In this document: piece by piece, positions 7,011 to 15,647 of the stretch
Numbering within the stretch: the first letter of the stretch is position 1
Layout: each line of letters opens with the position of its first letter
NCBI GenBank assembly: GCA_017448545.1
Contig: JAFSLH010000005.1
Span: 1-52,626 of the forward strand
From: Clostridia bacterium
GTDB taxonomy: Bacteria > Bacillota > Clostridia > Christensenellales > CAG-138
Reading direction: 5' to 3'
DNA: 52,626 bases
The notes under the pieces: generated by a model
The model's database searches: none
The model's input: only the letters and a program-made list of their open reading frames with translations
What the model was told of the DNA's origin: nothing
Position numbers and translations under genes: made by a program

Positions 7011-8687
7011 ATGGCATATTTATCCGATATTGAGATCGCACAAAGCACGGCCTTGCAGCCGATCGAGAACATTGCGGCGAGCATCGGCGTCGACAAAGCA
7101 TACCTCGAGCCGTACGGCCGCTACAAGGCGAAGATCGACCCCGCGATCCTGAAAACGCTGCCGGAACGGAACGGCAAGCTGGTACTGGTGACCGCAATCA
7201 CACCGACGGCGGCGGGCGAAGGGAAAACGACTACGACGATCGGGCTGGCCGACGGGTTGTCCCGGATCGGAAAGCGCGTGACGGTCGCGCTGCGGGAACC
7301 GTCGCTCGGCCCGGTATTCGGGGTCAAGGGCGGCGCTGCAGGCGGCGGCTACGCGCAGGTCGTACCGATGGAGGACATCAACCTGCATTTCACCGGTGAT
7401 TTTCATGCGATCGGCGCGGCGAACAACCTGCTTGCCGCAATGCTCGACAACCATATTCAGCAGGGCAACGCGCTCGGCGTCGACCCGCGCAAGATCACTT
7501 GGAAGCGCTGCGTGGATATGAATGATCGGCAGCTGCGCTTCGTTGTGGACGGGCTCGGCGGAAAGGCGAACGGCGTTCCGCGCGAGGACGGGTTCGATAT
7601 CACGGTCGCAAGCGAAATCATGGCCGTGTTCTGCCTGGCCGGTTCGATCACCGATCTGAAGGAGCGACTCGGCCGCATCATTGTCGGCTATACCTACGAC
7701 GATCGGCCGGTGACTGCGGCGGACCTGAAAGCGGTCGGCGCGATGGCTGCGCTGTTGAAGGACGCACTGAAACCGAATCTCGTGCAGACGCTTGAGGGCA
7801 CGCCCGCGTTTGTCCACGGCGGCCCGTTTGCGAACATCGCGCACGGCTGCAATTCGGTTATGGCGACGAAGCTCGCGCTGCGGCTCGGCGAATACACGGT
7901 GACGGAAGCCGGCTTCGGCGCGGATCTCGGCGCGGAAAAGTTCCTCGATATCAAGTGCCGTATGGCAGGCCTTGTCCCGGACGCGGTCGTGATCGTGGCG
8001 ACCGTGCGCGCGCTGAAGCTGCACGGCGGGCTCGACAAGAAGCAACTGGCCACGGAAGATCTTGCCGCACTGGAGCGCGGCGTGCCGAATCTTTTGCGGC
8101 ATGTTTCCAATATCCGCAACGTTTACGGCCTCCCGTGCGTCGTTGCGGTCAACCGGTTTCCGACGGATACGGACGCGGAGATCGAATTCATCATTGAAAA
8201 ATGCCGCGCGCTCGGCGTGAACGTCGTTCTGTCCACGGTCTGGGCGGAGGGCGGAAAGGGCGGCGAAGCGCTTGCCCGCGAGGTCGTCCGGCTCTGTGAA
8301 GAGGAGCAGGGCAGCTTTGCGTATTCTTACGAACTGGACGGTTCGATCGAAGAAAAGATTGACGCCGTGGTGCGCCGCGTTTACGGCGGCGACGGCATTA
8401 CGGTTCTGCCCGCGGCGAAAAAACAGATCGAGCGGCTCGAAGCGCTCGGCTTCGGACGGCTCCCGGTTTGCATCGCCAAAACGCAATACAGCTTTTCGGA
8501 CGACCCGACGCTGCTCGGCGCGCCGGAAGGGTTCCGCGTGACGGTTAAGAACGTCAAGGTTTCCGCGGGCGCCGGGTTCCTCGTCGCGCTGACCGGCGAT
8601 ATCATGACGATGCCCGGCCTGCCGCGCATTCCGGCGGCGGAGAAGATCGACGTCGACGAAAACGGCAGAATCACCGGCCTGTTCTGA
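7011..8687 (+). CDS. fhs: formate--tetrahydrofolate ligase
   Basis: A 558-aa cytosolic enzyme that makes 10-formyl-THF from formate, THF and ATP, feeding one-carbon metabolism and, in acetogens, the methyl branch of the Wood-Ljungdahl pathway. The P-loop-like motif [12 protein letters not shown] (65-76) and the length match the family. The next conserved block, [20 protein letters not shown], begins near residue 97. ATG 7011 follows GGAGGCATT. A longer in-frame start at 6960 lies in the promoter and is rejected. A cyclodeaminase that could act next in the pathway is encoded about 18 kb away (26,496). Confidence 0.97.
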   Translation: MAYLSDIEIAQSTALQPIENIAASIGVDKAYLEPYGRYKAKIDPAILKTLPERNGKLVLVTAITPTAAGEGKTTTTIGLADGLSRIGKRVTVALREPSLGPVFGVKGGAAGGGYAQVVPMEDINLHFTGDFHAIGAANNLLAAMLDNHIQQGNALGVDPRKITWKRCVDMNDRQLRFVVDGLGGKANGVPREDGFDITVASEIMAVFCLAGSITDLKERLGRIIVGYTYDDRPVTAADLKAVGAMAALLKDALKPNLVQTLEGTPAFVHGGPFANIAHGCNSVMATKLALRLGEYTVTEAGFGADLGAEKFLDIKCRMAGLVPDAVVIVATVRALKLHGGLDKKQLATEDLAALERGVPNLLRHVSNIRNVYGLPCVVAVNRFPTDTDAEIEFIIEKCRALGVNVVLSTVWAEGGKGGEALAREVVRLCEEEQGSFAYSYELDGSIEEKIDAVVRRVYGGDGITVLPAAKKQIERLEALGFGRLPVCIAKTQYSFSDDPTLLGAPEGFRVTVKNVKVSAGAGFLVALTGDIMTMPGLPRIPAAEKIDVDENGRITGLF

Positions 8688-8701
8688 GGCGGAGCAGTAC
8701 G

Positions 8702-9916
8702 ATGAAACGAGTGGTTGCATGGCTGCTTGCGCTGTGTCTGCTGACAGGGGGCCTTTTCGCCTGCAAAACAGAGACGGCGCACGATCCGAACGAAGGAACC
8801 TATCGCGCCGTTGCCGCCGTGTTCGACGGGAGACGGATCGGGATCGAAACGCTGTATGACGACGAGCTGCTCATCGAGCTGCAAGCGGACGGTCAAGGTA
8901 TGATGCATAGCGGCGCGGAGGTCGTTCCGTTTTCGTGGTCGGTCAGCGGATCGGCATTTCACGGTACGGACGGAAACGACGAGACGATCGACGGAACGAT
9001 TCAGAACGGTGTGCTTGTATTAAGGAACTTCGTCAATACCGGCGTTACGATCGTGTTCTCCGGCAGCGATGATAGGAATGCAGTCGAGACCGTTTTGGCG
9101 AACCTTGCGCCGACGCCTGTGCCGACGCCGGAACCAACGGCGGTTCCGCAGGTCTTTGATCCGTCCTATTGGGCGGGGAAATGGTACGGTTATCTGGTGC
9201 TGACGGACGGGGAAGGGGCCTATGCGGACACGGTGAACCTCGCCATGGATATGGTCGGGGAGCTTACCGTCGAGGGCGAAACGGGTCGATTCGTGCTTCG
9301 AAACTATTACGCGCCGGACGGGCCGTCGACCGCGGACGTACTGGTTCGGTTTGAACAGGGCGCATCGGAAGCGGGCAGGATGGTTTCCGTCAGCGGCTGG
9401 AATTACGGCAGCGCCATTTCCGCGGGGGACTGGACGGTGGATCCGCAGATCGGCAGCATGGCGCAGTTCGATCGCATGATCGAGATATCCGCGACGCAGA
9501 CCGACGAAGCGGGACATTCCTTTGCGTATTCGTATTATCTGCGCCCGTGGGGCATGGATTGGGAAGACGTTCGTGCGGCCGACACGACGGACCTCCCGTT
9601 TTGGGACATGCTGCCGAGCCATTACGATTGCTGGTATGTGTACGCCGCCAATCTGACGGCAGAGTCCGACGATGCGGCTGCTGCGCTGATCGGGTCGTGG
9701 ACGAACGGCGAATCGACCTATACGTTCCTTGGCGACGGAACGGGCGCATATGCGGACGGAGAATCCGAAACGCCGTTTGGCTATACGACATTCGGCTGCA
9801 CAATCGAAATGCAGTTTGACGGCACGGTACGCCAAACCGCCTTCCATATTGAGGAGACAACCCTGCGGCTTTGGAACGATTTTAGCACGGAAACGCTTTT
9901 TGAACGGAAGAACTGA
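8702..9916 (+). CDS. putative lipoprotein with two beta-rich domains
   Basis: A 404-aa exported lipoprotein of unknown function. The signal peptide ends at a lipobox (GGLFAC, Cys21). A first beta-rich region (about 30-125) is followed by a Pro-Thr linker (TPVPTPEPTAVP) and a module opening with YWAGKWYGY. The C-terminus (GSWTNGESTYTFLGDGTGAY, about 330 on) resembles the small beta-barrel repeats common in clostridial lipoproteins (DUF5640-like, from memory). It starts 14 bp after fhs behind GGCGGAG, so it is probably transcribed with fhs, although no functional link is evident. Confidence 0.8.
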   Translation: MKRVVAWLLALCLLTGGLFACKTETAHDPNEGTYRAVAAVFDGRRIGIETLYDDELLIELQADGQGMMHSGAEVVPFSWSVSGSAFHGTDGNDETIDGTIQNGVLVLRNFVNTGVTIVFSGSDDRNAVETVLANLAPTPVPTPEPTAVPQVFDPSYWAGKWYGYLVLTDGEGAYADTVNLAMDMVGELTVEGETGRFVLRNYYAPDGPSTADVLVRFEQGASEAGRMVSVSGWNYGSAISAGDWTVDPQIGSMAQFDRMIEISATQTDEAGHSFAYSYYLRPWGMDWEDVRAADTTDLPFWDMLPSHYDCWYVYAANLTAESDDAAAALIGSWTNGESTYTFLGDGTGAYADGESETPFGYTTFGCTIEMQFDGTVRQTAFHIEETTLRLWNDFSTETLFERKN

Positions 9917-9917
9917 G

Positions 9918-10331
9918 ATGTTTGCTTACGAAAGAACGGCCCAGTATCACGAAACGGATCAGATGGGCGTGATCCATCATTCGAATTATGTGAAGTGGAT
10001 GGAGGAGGCGCGCGTTGCCTTTTTGGACAGCGTCGGCCTTTCCTATCGCAGCATGGAGGAGGACGGCGTTCTGTCGCCGGTGATCGGCATCTCGCTCGAA
10101 TACAAGCGGCCGGTGCGGTTCGGCGACGTCGTTTCGATCACGGTTACGCCGGCAAACTATACCGGCGTGCGTTATGAGCTGCGATATACGATGACGAACC
10201 GTTCCACCGGCGAGGTCTGCACGACGGCGGTTTCCCGGCACTGCTTTTTGAAGAACGGCCGCATCGTCTCGCTGAAAAAAGTGCTGCCCGAAACGGATCG
10301 GATTCTGATGCAGGACGCGATGAAGGATTAA
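9918..10331 (+). CDS. acyl-CoA thioesterase, 4HBT hotdog family
   Basis: A 137-aa single-hotdog thioesterase of the YbgC/FcbC type. The signature TDQMGVIHHSNYVKWMEEAR (about 12-31) contains the catalytic Asp of the 4HBT family. The substrate is probably an acyl-CoA, but the sequence does not tell which. It starts two bases after the lipoprotein stop, with GGAAG as a ribosome-binding site, and ends just before a bidirectional terminator. Confidence 0.93.
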   Translation: MFAYERTAQYHETDQMGVIHHSNYVKWMEEARVAFLDSVGLSYRSMEEDGVLSPVIGISLEYKRPVRFGDVVSITVTPANYTGVRYELRYTMTNRSTGEVCTTAVSRHCFLKNGRIVSLKKVLPETDRILMQDAMKD

Positions 10332-10346
10332 AGAATTCCAAAAAGG

Positions 10347-10382
10347 AAGGATCGCCGCAATGACGCTGCAGCGATCCTTTTT
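10347..10382. terminator. bidirectional terminator between the thioesterase gene and rmuC
   Basis: Arms AAGGATCGC (10347-10355) and GCGATCCTT (10371-10379) pair perfectly. A T run follows on the plus strand (10378-10382), and the minus strand has CCTTCCTTTTT on its far side. It serves the two convergent operons. Confidence 0.85.
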
Positions 10383-10384
10383 CC

Positions 10385-11728
10385 TTACGCGTCTTTGCCG
10401 TCCTGCAGCAGCCGCTCCGACTCCTCCGGATCGAGCTTTTCGACCGCGCGCAGCTTTCGCGCGATGGCCCGGGAACGTGTGCCGATCAGGCTGTCGAGGT
10501 CGGAATTGACCTGCTGCAGTCGCTGCTGCGATTTTTCAAGCGTTTCACCGAACTTCTCAAACTCGGTCTTGACCGCGCCGAGCACCTGCCAGACTTCGCT
10601 GCTCCGCTTTTGAATCGCAAGCGTGCGGAAGCCCATCTGCAGACTGTTCAGGAGCGCCGCCATCGTGCTCGGCCCGGCGATGTTTACGCGATACAGCCGC
10701 TGCAGTTCTTCCACCATGCCGCGGTTGACTGCCTCGGCATAGAGGCCTTCAAACGGCAAAAACAGAATGGCAAAATCGGTCGTGTTCGGCGGGTCGATGT
10801 ATTTTTGCCGGATGTCCTTTGCTTCGCCTTTCAGCCGCAGCTTCAGTGCGGCGACCGCCGCGTCCAGTTCCTGCGCCGAACCGCTGTCGTATGCGTCGAG
10901 CAGCTTTGCGTACGTTTCGCCGGGGAACTTCGCGTCGATCGGCAGATACACGACGCCGTCGCCCTCGCCGGGCATCTTGATCGCGTATTCGACGACGTCG
11001 CGCGAACCGGCTTTCGTCGCAACGTTCGTGTCAAACTGCTCGGGGGAGAGGATCTCGGAGAGGATGGCGCCGAGCTGTACTTCGCCCAAGATGCCGCGCG
11101 TCTTTACATTCGACAGCACCTTTTTCAGATCGGTGACGCCCGCCGCGACGGACTGCATTTCACCGAGTCCCTTATACACCTGTTCCAGCTGGTTCGAGAC
11201 GAGCTTGAAGGACTCGCCGATGCGCGTTTCGAGCGTCTTTTGCAGCTTTTCGTCAACGATCTGCTGCATCTTGTCGAGCCGTTCGCCGTTCTCCTGCTGT
11301 ATGGCGGAAAGGCGACGTTCCACGGTTTGGCGGATCTGTTCGAGCTTCTGTTCGTTCGCCTGCTCAAAGGACGCGAATCGCTGTTCGTTCGTCTGCTCAA
11401 ACGAGGCAAATCGCTTTTCCTGCGCTTGTGCGGCGCTTTGCTGCGACGCGGCGACAGTGCGGCTCATTTCCTGCACGGCGGTCTGCACCGTGTTCAGCCG
11501 CCCTTCGTTGGCACGCTCGAACCCGGCAAAGCGCTGTTCCTGCAGCATGTTGGCGTCGTGCTGGTTGTCGGTGATGCGGTCGCCGAACGTTTCCAGATCG
11601 CGCCGCAGTTCGCGTTCCATCGTTTCAAGCCCTTTCGGACGGCGCGGGATCGCGACGAGCACAATGACCGCGATCAACGCGAGCAGGATCAGGATCGCAA
11701 GGATCAAAAGAATTGTGGTCGGTTCCAT
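10385..11728 (-). CDS. rmuC: DNA recombination protein RmuC
   Basis: A 447-aa membrane-anchored RmuC-family protein. One N-terminal helix (about 5-27) is followed by a long coiled coil with near-identical 11-residue repeats (FASFEQTNEQR, FASFEQANEQK), then the conserved C-terminal domain with the PD-(D/E)XK-like core LPIDAKFPGETYAK. In E. coli rmuC limits inversions at short inverted repeats, and members of the family have been linked to anti-phage defence. ATG 11728 follows GGAGG by nine bases. The longer frame from 11743 starts within the ribosome-binding site. It is cotranscribed with the upstream yhhN gene, starting one base after its stop. Confidence 0.93.
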   Translation of the reverse strand: MEPTTILLILAILILLALIAVIVLVAIPRRPKGLETMERELRRDLETFGDRITDNQHDANMLQEQRFAGFERANEGRLNTVQTAVQEMSRTVAASQQSAAQAQEKRFASFEQTNEQRFASFEQANEQKLEQIRQTVERRLSAIQQENGERLDKMQQIVDEKLQKTLETRIGESFKLVSNQLEQVYKGLGEMQSVAAGVTDLKKVLSNVKTRGILGEVQLGAILSEILSPEQFDTNVATKAGSRDVVEYAIKMPGEGDGVVYLPIDAKFPGETYAKLLDAYDSGSAQELDAAVAALKLRLKGEAKDIRQKYIDPPNTTDFAILFLPFEGLYAEAVNRGMVEELQRLYRVNIAGPSTMAALLNSLQMGFRTLAIQKRSSEVWQVLGAVKTEFEKFGETLEKSQQRLQQVNSDLDSLIGTRSRAIARKLRAVEKLDPEESERLLQDGKDA

Positions 11729-11729
11729 T

Positions 11730-12392
11730 TCAAATTCCTCCATGTATCACAAAGCCGGTCACCAGCGCAGTCTGCGCGAGAATGTAGGTCACCATGACGA
11801 ACGTGTTGCCGAGCGTCGTTTTTTTGCCGAACATATCGTAGGCCAGCAGTCCGTCGGAAATGATAAACAGCAGACCGCCGCACGCGCAGAGCACGTATGC
11901 GGCCTCTCCGGTGACGATGGCGAGATACAGCGCGGAAGCGCAGGTGCAGGACAGCAGCGCGCAATAGATCGTCCCGGGCAGGCGCAGCCGCTTCGGCATA
12001 CGCGGGAGCAGAAAGCGCCGCGCAACCAAAAGGCAGATCGCAACCCACGCGACGGAGATCAGGCCGACGAGGCGCAGACCGGGCTTCGTCAGCATCATGC
12101 CCGTGATATAGGCGATGTGGCCGAGCGCAAACGATGCGATCCCGCCGAGCTGGTTCCAGTGGTGCCGACCGAGCAGGAATACGTCTCCGATCCAGCCGAA
12201 TCCGAGCGCGAGGAAGATCCAAAGATTCGGTTTGTTCGCGGCCAGAGCGTAGAGCACGGCAAGCGCCGGCATCAGCAGCGGTTTGCAAATGAACCGCATC
12301 ACTTTGATTCGCTTGGCGTACGCAAACAGAGTCAGAACCACGATCGGAAAATAAACGAACGCCGCAACGAGCAGAACCACATCCAGATTCAT
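11730..12392 (-). CDS. YhhN/TMEM86-family membrane protein (lysoplasmalogenase-like)
   Basis: A 220-aa polytopic protein with about eight hydrophobic helices. The family core (FGWIGDVFLLG near 75-85, and the later ISDGLLAYDMF) matches YhhN. Animal TMEM86 relatives hydrolyse the vinyl-ether bond of lysoplasmalogens. Many clostridia make plasmalogens, so that activity is plausible but unproven here. AAGGAGG lies six bases before the ATG. Confidence 0.88.
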   Translation of the reverse strand: MNLDVVLLVAAFVYFPIVVLTLFAYAKRIKVMRFICKPLLMPALAVLYALAANKPNLWIFLALGFGWIGDVFLLGRHHWNQLGGIASFALGHIAYITGMMLTKPGLRLVGLISVAWVAICLLVARRFLLPRMPKRLRLPGTIYCALLSCTCASALYLAIVTGEAAYVLCACGGLLFIISDGLLAYDMFGKKTTLGNTFVMVTYILAQTALVTGFVIHGGI

Positions 12393-12414
12393 AAGCGCCT
12401 CCTTCTTTCGTTCC

Positions 12415-12443
12415 AGTATAGCATGAACGCCGCGCTTTGCGAA
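12415..12443 (-). promoter_or_regulatory. promoter of the yhhN-rmuC operon
   Basis: On the minus strand: TTCGCA (12443-12438), 17 bp, and TATACT (12420-12415) with the extended -10 TGC. The start would fall about 15 nt upstream of the ATG, leaving room for little more than the ribosome-binding site. Confidence 0.6.
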
Positions 12444-12484
12444 GCCTTTTCCGGAAAAAAGCAGAATCTTTTCCGGAGGGAAAC

Positions 12485-12520
12485 AAAAAAACAGGGCGTT
12501 CCGGAATCCGAAACGCCCTG
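12485..12520 (-). terminator. terminator of the NifU-like/GGGtGRT operon
   Basis: On the minus strand: perfect 9-bp stem CAGGGCGTT (12520-12512) and AACGCCCTG (12500-12492), then seven T (12491-12485). It begins about 20 nt past the stop codon. Confidence 0.93.
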
Positions 12521-12537
12521 CCTATGAAAGCCGAAGC

Positions 12538-13557
12538 TTATTTGTTCATTGCCTGCTGCACCGCAACGGCGACGGCGACGGTCATGCCGACCATCGGGTT
12601 GTTGCCTGCGCCGAGGAAGCCCATCATCTCAACGTGCGCCGGGACGGAAGAGGAACCGGCAAACTGCGCGTCGGAATGCATACGGCCCATCGTATCGGTC
12701 ATGCCGTAGGAAGCGGGGCCTGCAGCCATGTTGTCGGGATGCAGCGTACGGCCGGTGCCGCCGCCGGAAGCAACGGAGAAGTACTTCTTGCCGGCTTCCC
12801 AGCGTTCCTTCTTGTACGTGCCCGCAACGGGGTGCTGGAAACGGGTGGGGTTGGTCGAGTTGCCGGTAATCGAAACGTCGGCGCCTTCATGCCACATGAT
12901 GGCAACGCCTTCGCGGACGTCGTCTGCACCGTAGCAGTTGACCTTGGCGCGCTCGCCGTTCGAATACGGGGTCTTGCTGACGATCGTCAGCGCATGGTCT
13001 TCCTTCACGTCGGCGGACAGGTAATCATACTTGGTCTGCACATAGGTGAAGCCGTTGATGCGGCTGATAATCATGGCGGCGTCCTTTCCGAGACCGTTCA
13101 GGATGACGCGGAGCGGCTTTTTGCGGACTTTGTTCGCGTTCAGAGCAATCTTGATCGCGCCCTCCGCAGCGGCGAAGGATTCGTGGCCGGCGAGGAACGC
13201 GAAGCATTCGGTTTCCTCATCGAGCAGCATTGCGCCGAGGTTGCCGTGGCCGATACCGACCTGACGCTGGTCCGCGACGGAACCGGGGATGCAGAACGCC
13301 TGCAGGCCGACGCCGATCCATTTGGCGGCTTCCGCGGCCGACTTGGCGTTTTCCTTCATGGCGATTGCCGCGCCGAGCTCATAGGCCCATTTCACGTTCT
13401 CAAAGCAGATCGGCTGCGTGCTTTCCACGATCGAGTAAGCGTCAACGCCCTTGCCGTTCGTATATGCCTTAACATCCTCAAAGCTCTTGAAGCCGTACTT
13501 GTCCAGGACGGGCTGGAGCTGAGGCATGCGGCCTTCGTAATTCTCAAATAAAGCCAT
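12538..13557 (-). CDS. GGGtGRT-family protein of unknown function
   Basis: A 339-aa protein that carries the motif naming its family (SGGGTGRTLHPDN, 264-276). The family's function is not established to my knowledge. It has no signal peptide or clear membrane helix, though the last 20 residues (GMTVAVAVAVQQAMNK) are apolar. Four cysteines (51, 89, 118, 208) and several Gly-rich turns (QVGIGHGNLGAM 99-110, LNGLGKDA 153-160) could form a cofactor or cluster site. The ATG follows AGGAGG. It starts 15 bp after the NifU-like gene, on the same transcript. By guilt of association it may receive or handle an iron-sulfur cluster, which is inference only. Confidence 0.93.
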   Translation of the reverse strand: MALFENYEGRMPQLQPVLDKYGFKSFEDVKAYTNGKGVDAYSIVESTQPICFENVKWAYELGAAIAMKENAKSAAEAAKWIGVGLQAFCIPGSVADQRQVGIGHGNLGAMLLDEETECFAFLAGHESFAAAEGAIKIALNANKVRKKPLRVILNGLGKDAAMIISRINGFTYVQTKYDYLSADVKEDHALTIVSKTPYSNGERAKVNCYGADDVREGVAIMWHEGADVSITGNSTNPTRFQHPVAGTYKKERWEAGKKYFSVASGGGTGRTLHPDNMAAGPASYGMTDTMGRMHSDAQFAGSSSVPAHVEMMGFLGAGNNPMVGMTVAVAVAVQQAMNK

Positions 13558-13572
13558 GTGCTGCTCCTCCTT

Positions 13573-14274
13573 TTATTCTTTCCGCGGGTCGATCCATTTC
13601 ACGGCGCCGTCTTCCGCCTTGAAGCGGCCGTAGGTACCGAGGTTCTTCTCGTACGCCTCGTTGGGGGACATCCCCTTCTTGATGGCGTCCATCATCTTGC
13701 CGAGGCTCAGGAACTGATATCCGCAAACCTGATCGTCCTTGTCCAGCGCCATCTTGACGACATAGCCTTCGGTCATTTCCAAATAACGGGTACCCTTGGC
13801 TTTCGTGCCGTACATCGTGCCGACCATGGAACGGAGGCCCTTGCCGAGGTCTTCGAGACCTGCGCCGATGCGGAGACCGTCATCGGAGAACGCGGACTGG
13901 GTGCGGCCGTAGATGATCTGCAGGAACAGCTCGCGCATGGCGGTGTTGATCGCGTCGCAGACGAGGTCGGTGTTCATGGCTTCCAGAATGGTCTTGCCGG
14001 GCAGAATCTCGCTCGCCATAGCGGCGGAGTGCGTCATGCCGGAGCAGCCGATCGTTTCGACGAGCGCTTCCTCAATGACGCCGTTCTTAACGTTCAGACT
14101 CAGCTTGCAGGCGCCCTGCTGCGGCGCGCACCAGCCGATGCCGTGCGTATAACCGGAAATGTCCTTGATTTCCTTCGCTTGAACCCATTTCCCTTCCTCC
14201 GGGATAGGCGCAGGACCGTGGTTCGGCCCCTTTGCAATACAAACCATTTCTTCGACTTCTTTTGTGTATTGCAT
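13573..14274 (-). CDS. NifU/IscU-like iron-sulfur scaffold domain protein
   Basis: A 233-aa cytosolic protein. Residues about 45-125 match the NifU-N/IscU scaffold fold. IGWCAPQQGACKLSL supplies one candidate ligand (Cys49 or Cys56), and ETIGCSGMTHSAAMASEIL supplies another (Cys77). The partner of the third IscU ligand falls in IIYGRTQSAF, which has no cysteine. About 100 extra C-terminal residues include Cys184. It is therefore a divergent scaffold, not a housekeeping IscU. The ATG 14274 sits behind GGAGG. The longer upstream frame is leader sequence. It is the first gene of an operon with the GGGtGRT gene and lacks isc, suf or nif neighbours. Confidence 0.88.
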   Translation of the reverse strand: MQYTKEVEEMVCIAKGPNHGPAPIPEEGKWVQAKEIKDISGYTHGIGWCAPQQGACKLSLNVKNGVIEEALVETIGCSGMTHSAAMASEILPGKTILEAMNTDLVCDAINTAMRELFLQIIYGRTQSAFSDDGLRIGAGLEDLGKGLRSMVGTMYGTKAKGTRYLEMTEGYVVKMALDKDDQVCGYQFLSLGKMMDAIKKGMSPNEAYEKNLGTYGRFKAEDGAVKWIDPRKE

Positions 14275-14307
14275 GTGTTGTCCTCCTTTTTCCGTAAATA
14301 GATTTGT

Positions 14308-14353
14308 CTTTTGGAATCCGTCGAATCCGTGCCCACGCACGTCGGTTCCAAAG
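14308..14353 (-). promoter_or_regulatory. structured leader of the NifU-like operon
   Basis: Between the promoter and the first ATG lie about 98 nt of leader. It contains a stem of CTTTGGAA (14353-14346) with TTCCAAAAG (14316-14308, one bulged base). Inside is a perfect GTGC-4-GCAC hairpin (14340-14329). It matches no riboswitch class I know. It could be a protein-binding or attenuating leader. Confidence 0.4.
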
Positions 14354-14378
14354 CCGAGGCGCATGAGATTCCTTAACA

Positions 14379-14407
14379 ATTTTACCATAGGTTCCGCCTA
14401 AACGCAA
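14379..14407 (-). promoter_or_regulatory. promoter of the NifU-like/GGGtGRT operon
   Basis: On the minus strand: TTGCGT (14407-14402), 17 bp, TAAAAT (14384-14379) with a TGG extended -10. It diverges from the DUF2804 promoter, with 51 bp between the two -35 boxes. Confidence 0.75.
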
Positions 14408-14458
14408 CTTCTTTTTTACCGGAATCTTTCGTCCTGTTTGGCAGCGCTTTGCCGTCTC

Positions 14459-14487
14459 TTGACACACGGAAGCCGAAGAAATATAAT
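14459..14487 (+). promoter_or_regulatory. consensus sigma-A promoter of the DUF2804 gene
   Basis: TTGACA (14459-14464), 17 bp, TATAAT (14482-14487): a perfect match to the consensus, the strongest promoter seen in the window. Confidence 0.88.
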
Positions 14488-14545
14488 GAAAACAGGACGG
14501 ATTTACGCAGCTTTTGCGAATCGAAATGATCCGGGGAGGAGAGCA

Positions 14546-15577
14546 ATGAATCAGCATCTTTTATCCAACGGGCCGCTGCTCGATGCGAACGGACAGCTTT
14601 GCGAGGCGGGCTATGCGACTTCGCTCGTCAAGACGTATAACCGTGCGGCGATCAGGGCGGGGAAGACCCGCATTAAGGAATGGGATTACTATCTCATCTA
14701 CAACGATCGGTTCGGGATTGCGCTGACGCTGGACGACAACAGCTATATGGGCATGATCTCCGCGTCGTTCCTCGATTTCGAAAAGCCCGGCGAGCGCACG
14801 GTCAGCCCGATGTTCTGGCTGCCGATGGGCAAGAGCAATTTCCCGGCTTCCAGCGCGGCGGGGGACGTGCGGATCGCGCAAAAGGGCGCGTACGGCTCGT
14901 TCACGCATGAGGGCGATGCACGCCGCCTCGTGATGCGGATTGAGAACTTCGATGACGGTAAGCCGTTCGCCTGCGATATTCGCCTGACGGACGAACCGCG
15001 CGACTCGATGGTGATTGCAACGCCGTTCCCGCAAAAACCGACCGCGTTCTACTACAACCAGAAAATCATCGCTATGCGCGCCACAGGTACCGTAGAGTAT
15101 CGCGGAGAAAAGTACATTTTCGATCCGAAGGAAAGCTTCGGCCTGCTCGATTGGGGCAGGGGCGTCTGGACGTACGAAAACACCTGGTACTGGAGCGCGC
15201 TGCAGGGCGAACTGGACGGACATACGTTCGGCTTCAATCTCGGTTACGGCTTCGGCGATACGTCAGCCGCGAGCGAGAACATGCTCTTTTATGACGGCGT
15301 CGCCCAGAAGCTCGATCGCGTCGTCTTCGAGATTCCGCAAAAAGACGGGAAGGACGATTTCCTGTCGCCGTGGCGGTTTACCGACAACGAAGGGCGGCTC
15401 GATCTGACGTTTACGCCGATCCTGGACCGTGCGAGCAAAACGGACGTGCTGGTGATCTGTTCCGATCAGCATCAGGTGTTCGGACGCTTCTCCGGCAAGG
15501 CCGTGCTCGACGACGGAACGGCGCTCGTCTTGAACGGAATGCTCGGCTTTGCGGAGAAGGTGCGCAACAAGTGGTAA
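14546..15577 (+). CDS. DUF2804-family protein
   Basis: A 343-aa soluble protein of unknown function. It has the DUF2804 layout: NGPLLDANGQLCEAGYA at the start, IKEWDYYLIYND near 45, and a central Trp-rich block (LLDWGRGVWTYENTWYWSA). Beta-rich predicted content and the pattern of aromatic residues recall lipocalin-like (AttH) folds, but no ligand is known. GGGGAGGAG lies close before the ATG. A perfect-consensus promoter implies high constitutive expression. It is divergent from the NifU-like operon. Confidence 0.85.
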   Translation: MNQHLLSNGPLLDANGQLCEAGYATSLVKTYNRAAIRAGKTRIKEWDYYLIYNDRFGIALTLDDNSYMGMISASFLDFEKPGERTVSPMFWLPMGKSNFPASSAAGDVRIAQKGAYGSFTHEGDARRLVMRIENFDDGKPFACDIRLTDEPRDSMVIATPFPQKPTAFYYNQKIIAMRATGTVEYRGEKYIFDPKESFGLLDWGRGVWTYENTWYWSALQGELDGHTFGFNLGYGFGDTSAASENMLFYDGVAQKLDRVVFEIPQKDGKDDFLSPWRFTDNEGRLDLTFTPILDRASKTDVLVICSDQHQVFGRFSGKAVLDDGTALVLNGMLGFAEKVRNKW

Positions 15578-15647
15578 TCCTTGTCTTCGGCGATAGCGCG
15601 CGGCCTTTTGCTGCGCGGCCGCAAAGCGTATTGCGCCGCCGGTCCCG

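Noticed and set aside
7020-8720. 566-aa minus-strand open frame opposite fhs
   Set aside because: The strong GC bias removes stops from this frame. The translation is rich in Arg, Ala and Asp with no motif, while fhs is certain.
15600-15622. Terminator of the DUF2804 gene at GCGGCC/GGCCGC
   Set aside because: The stem is short and no T run follows it.
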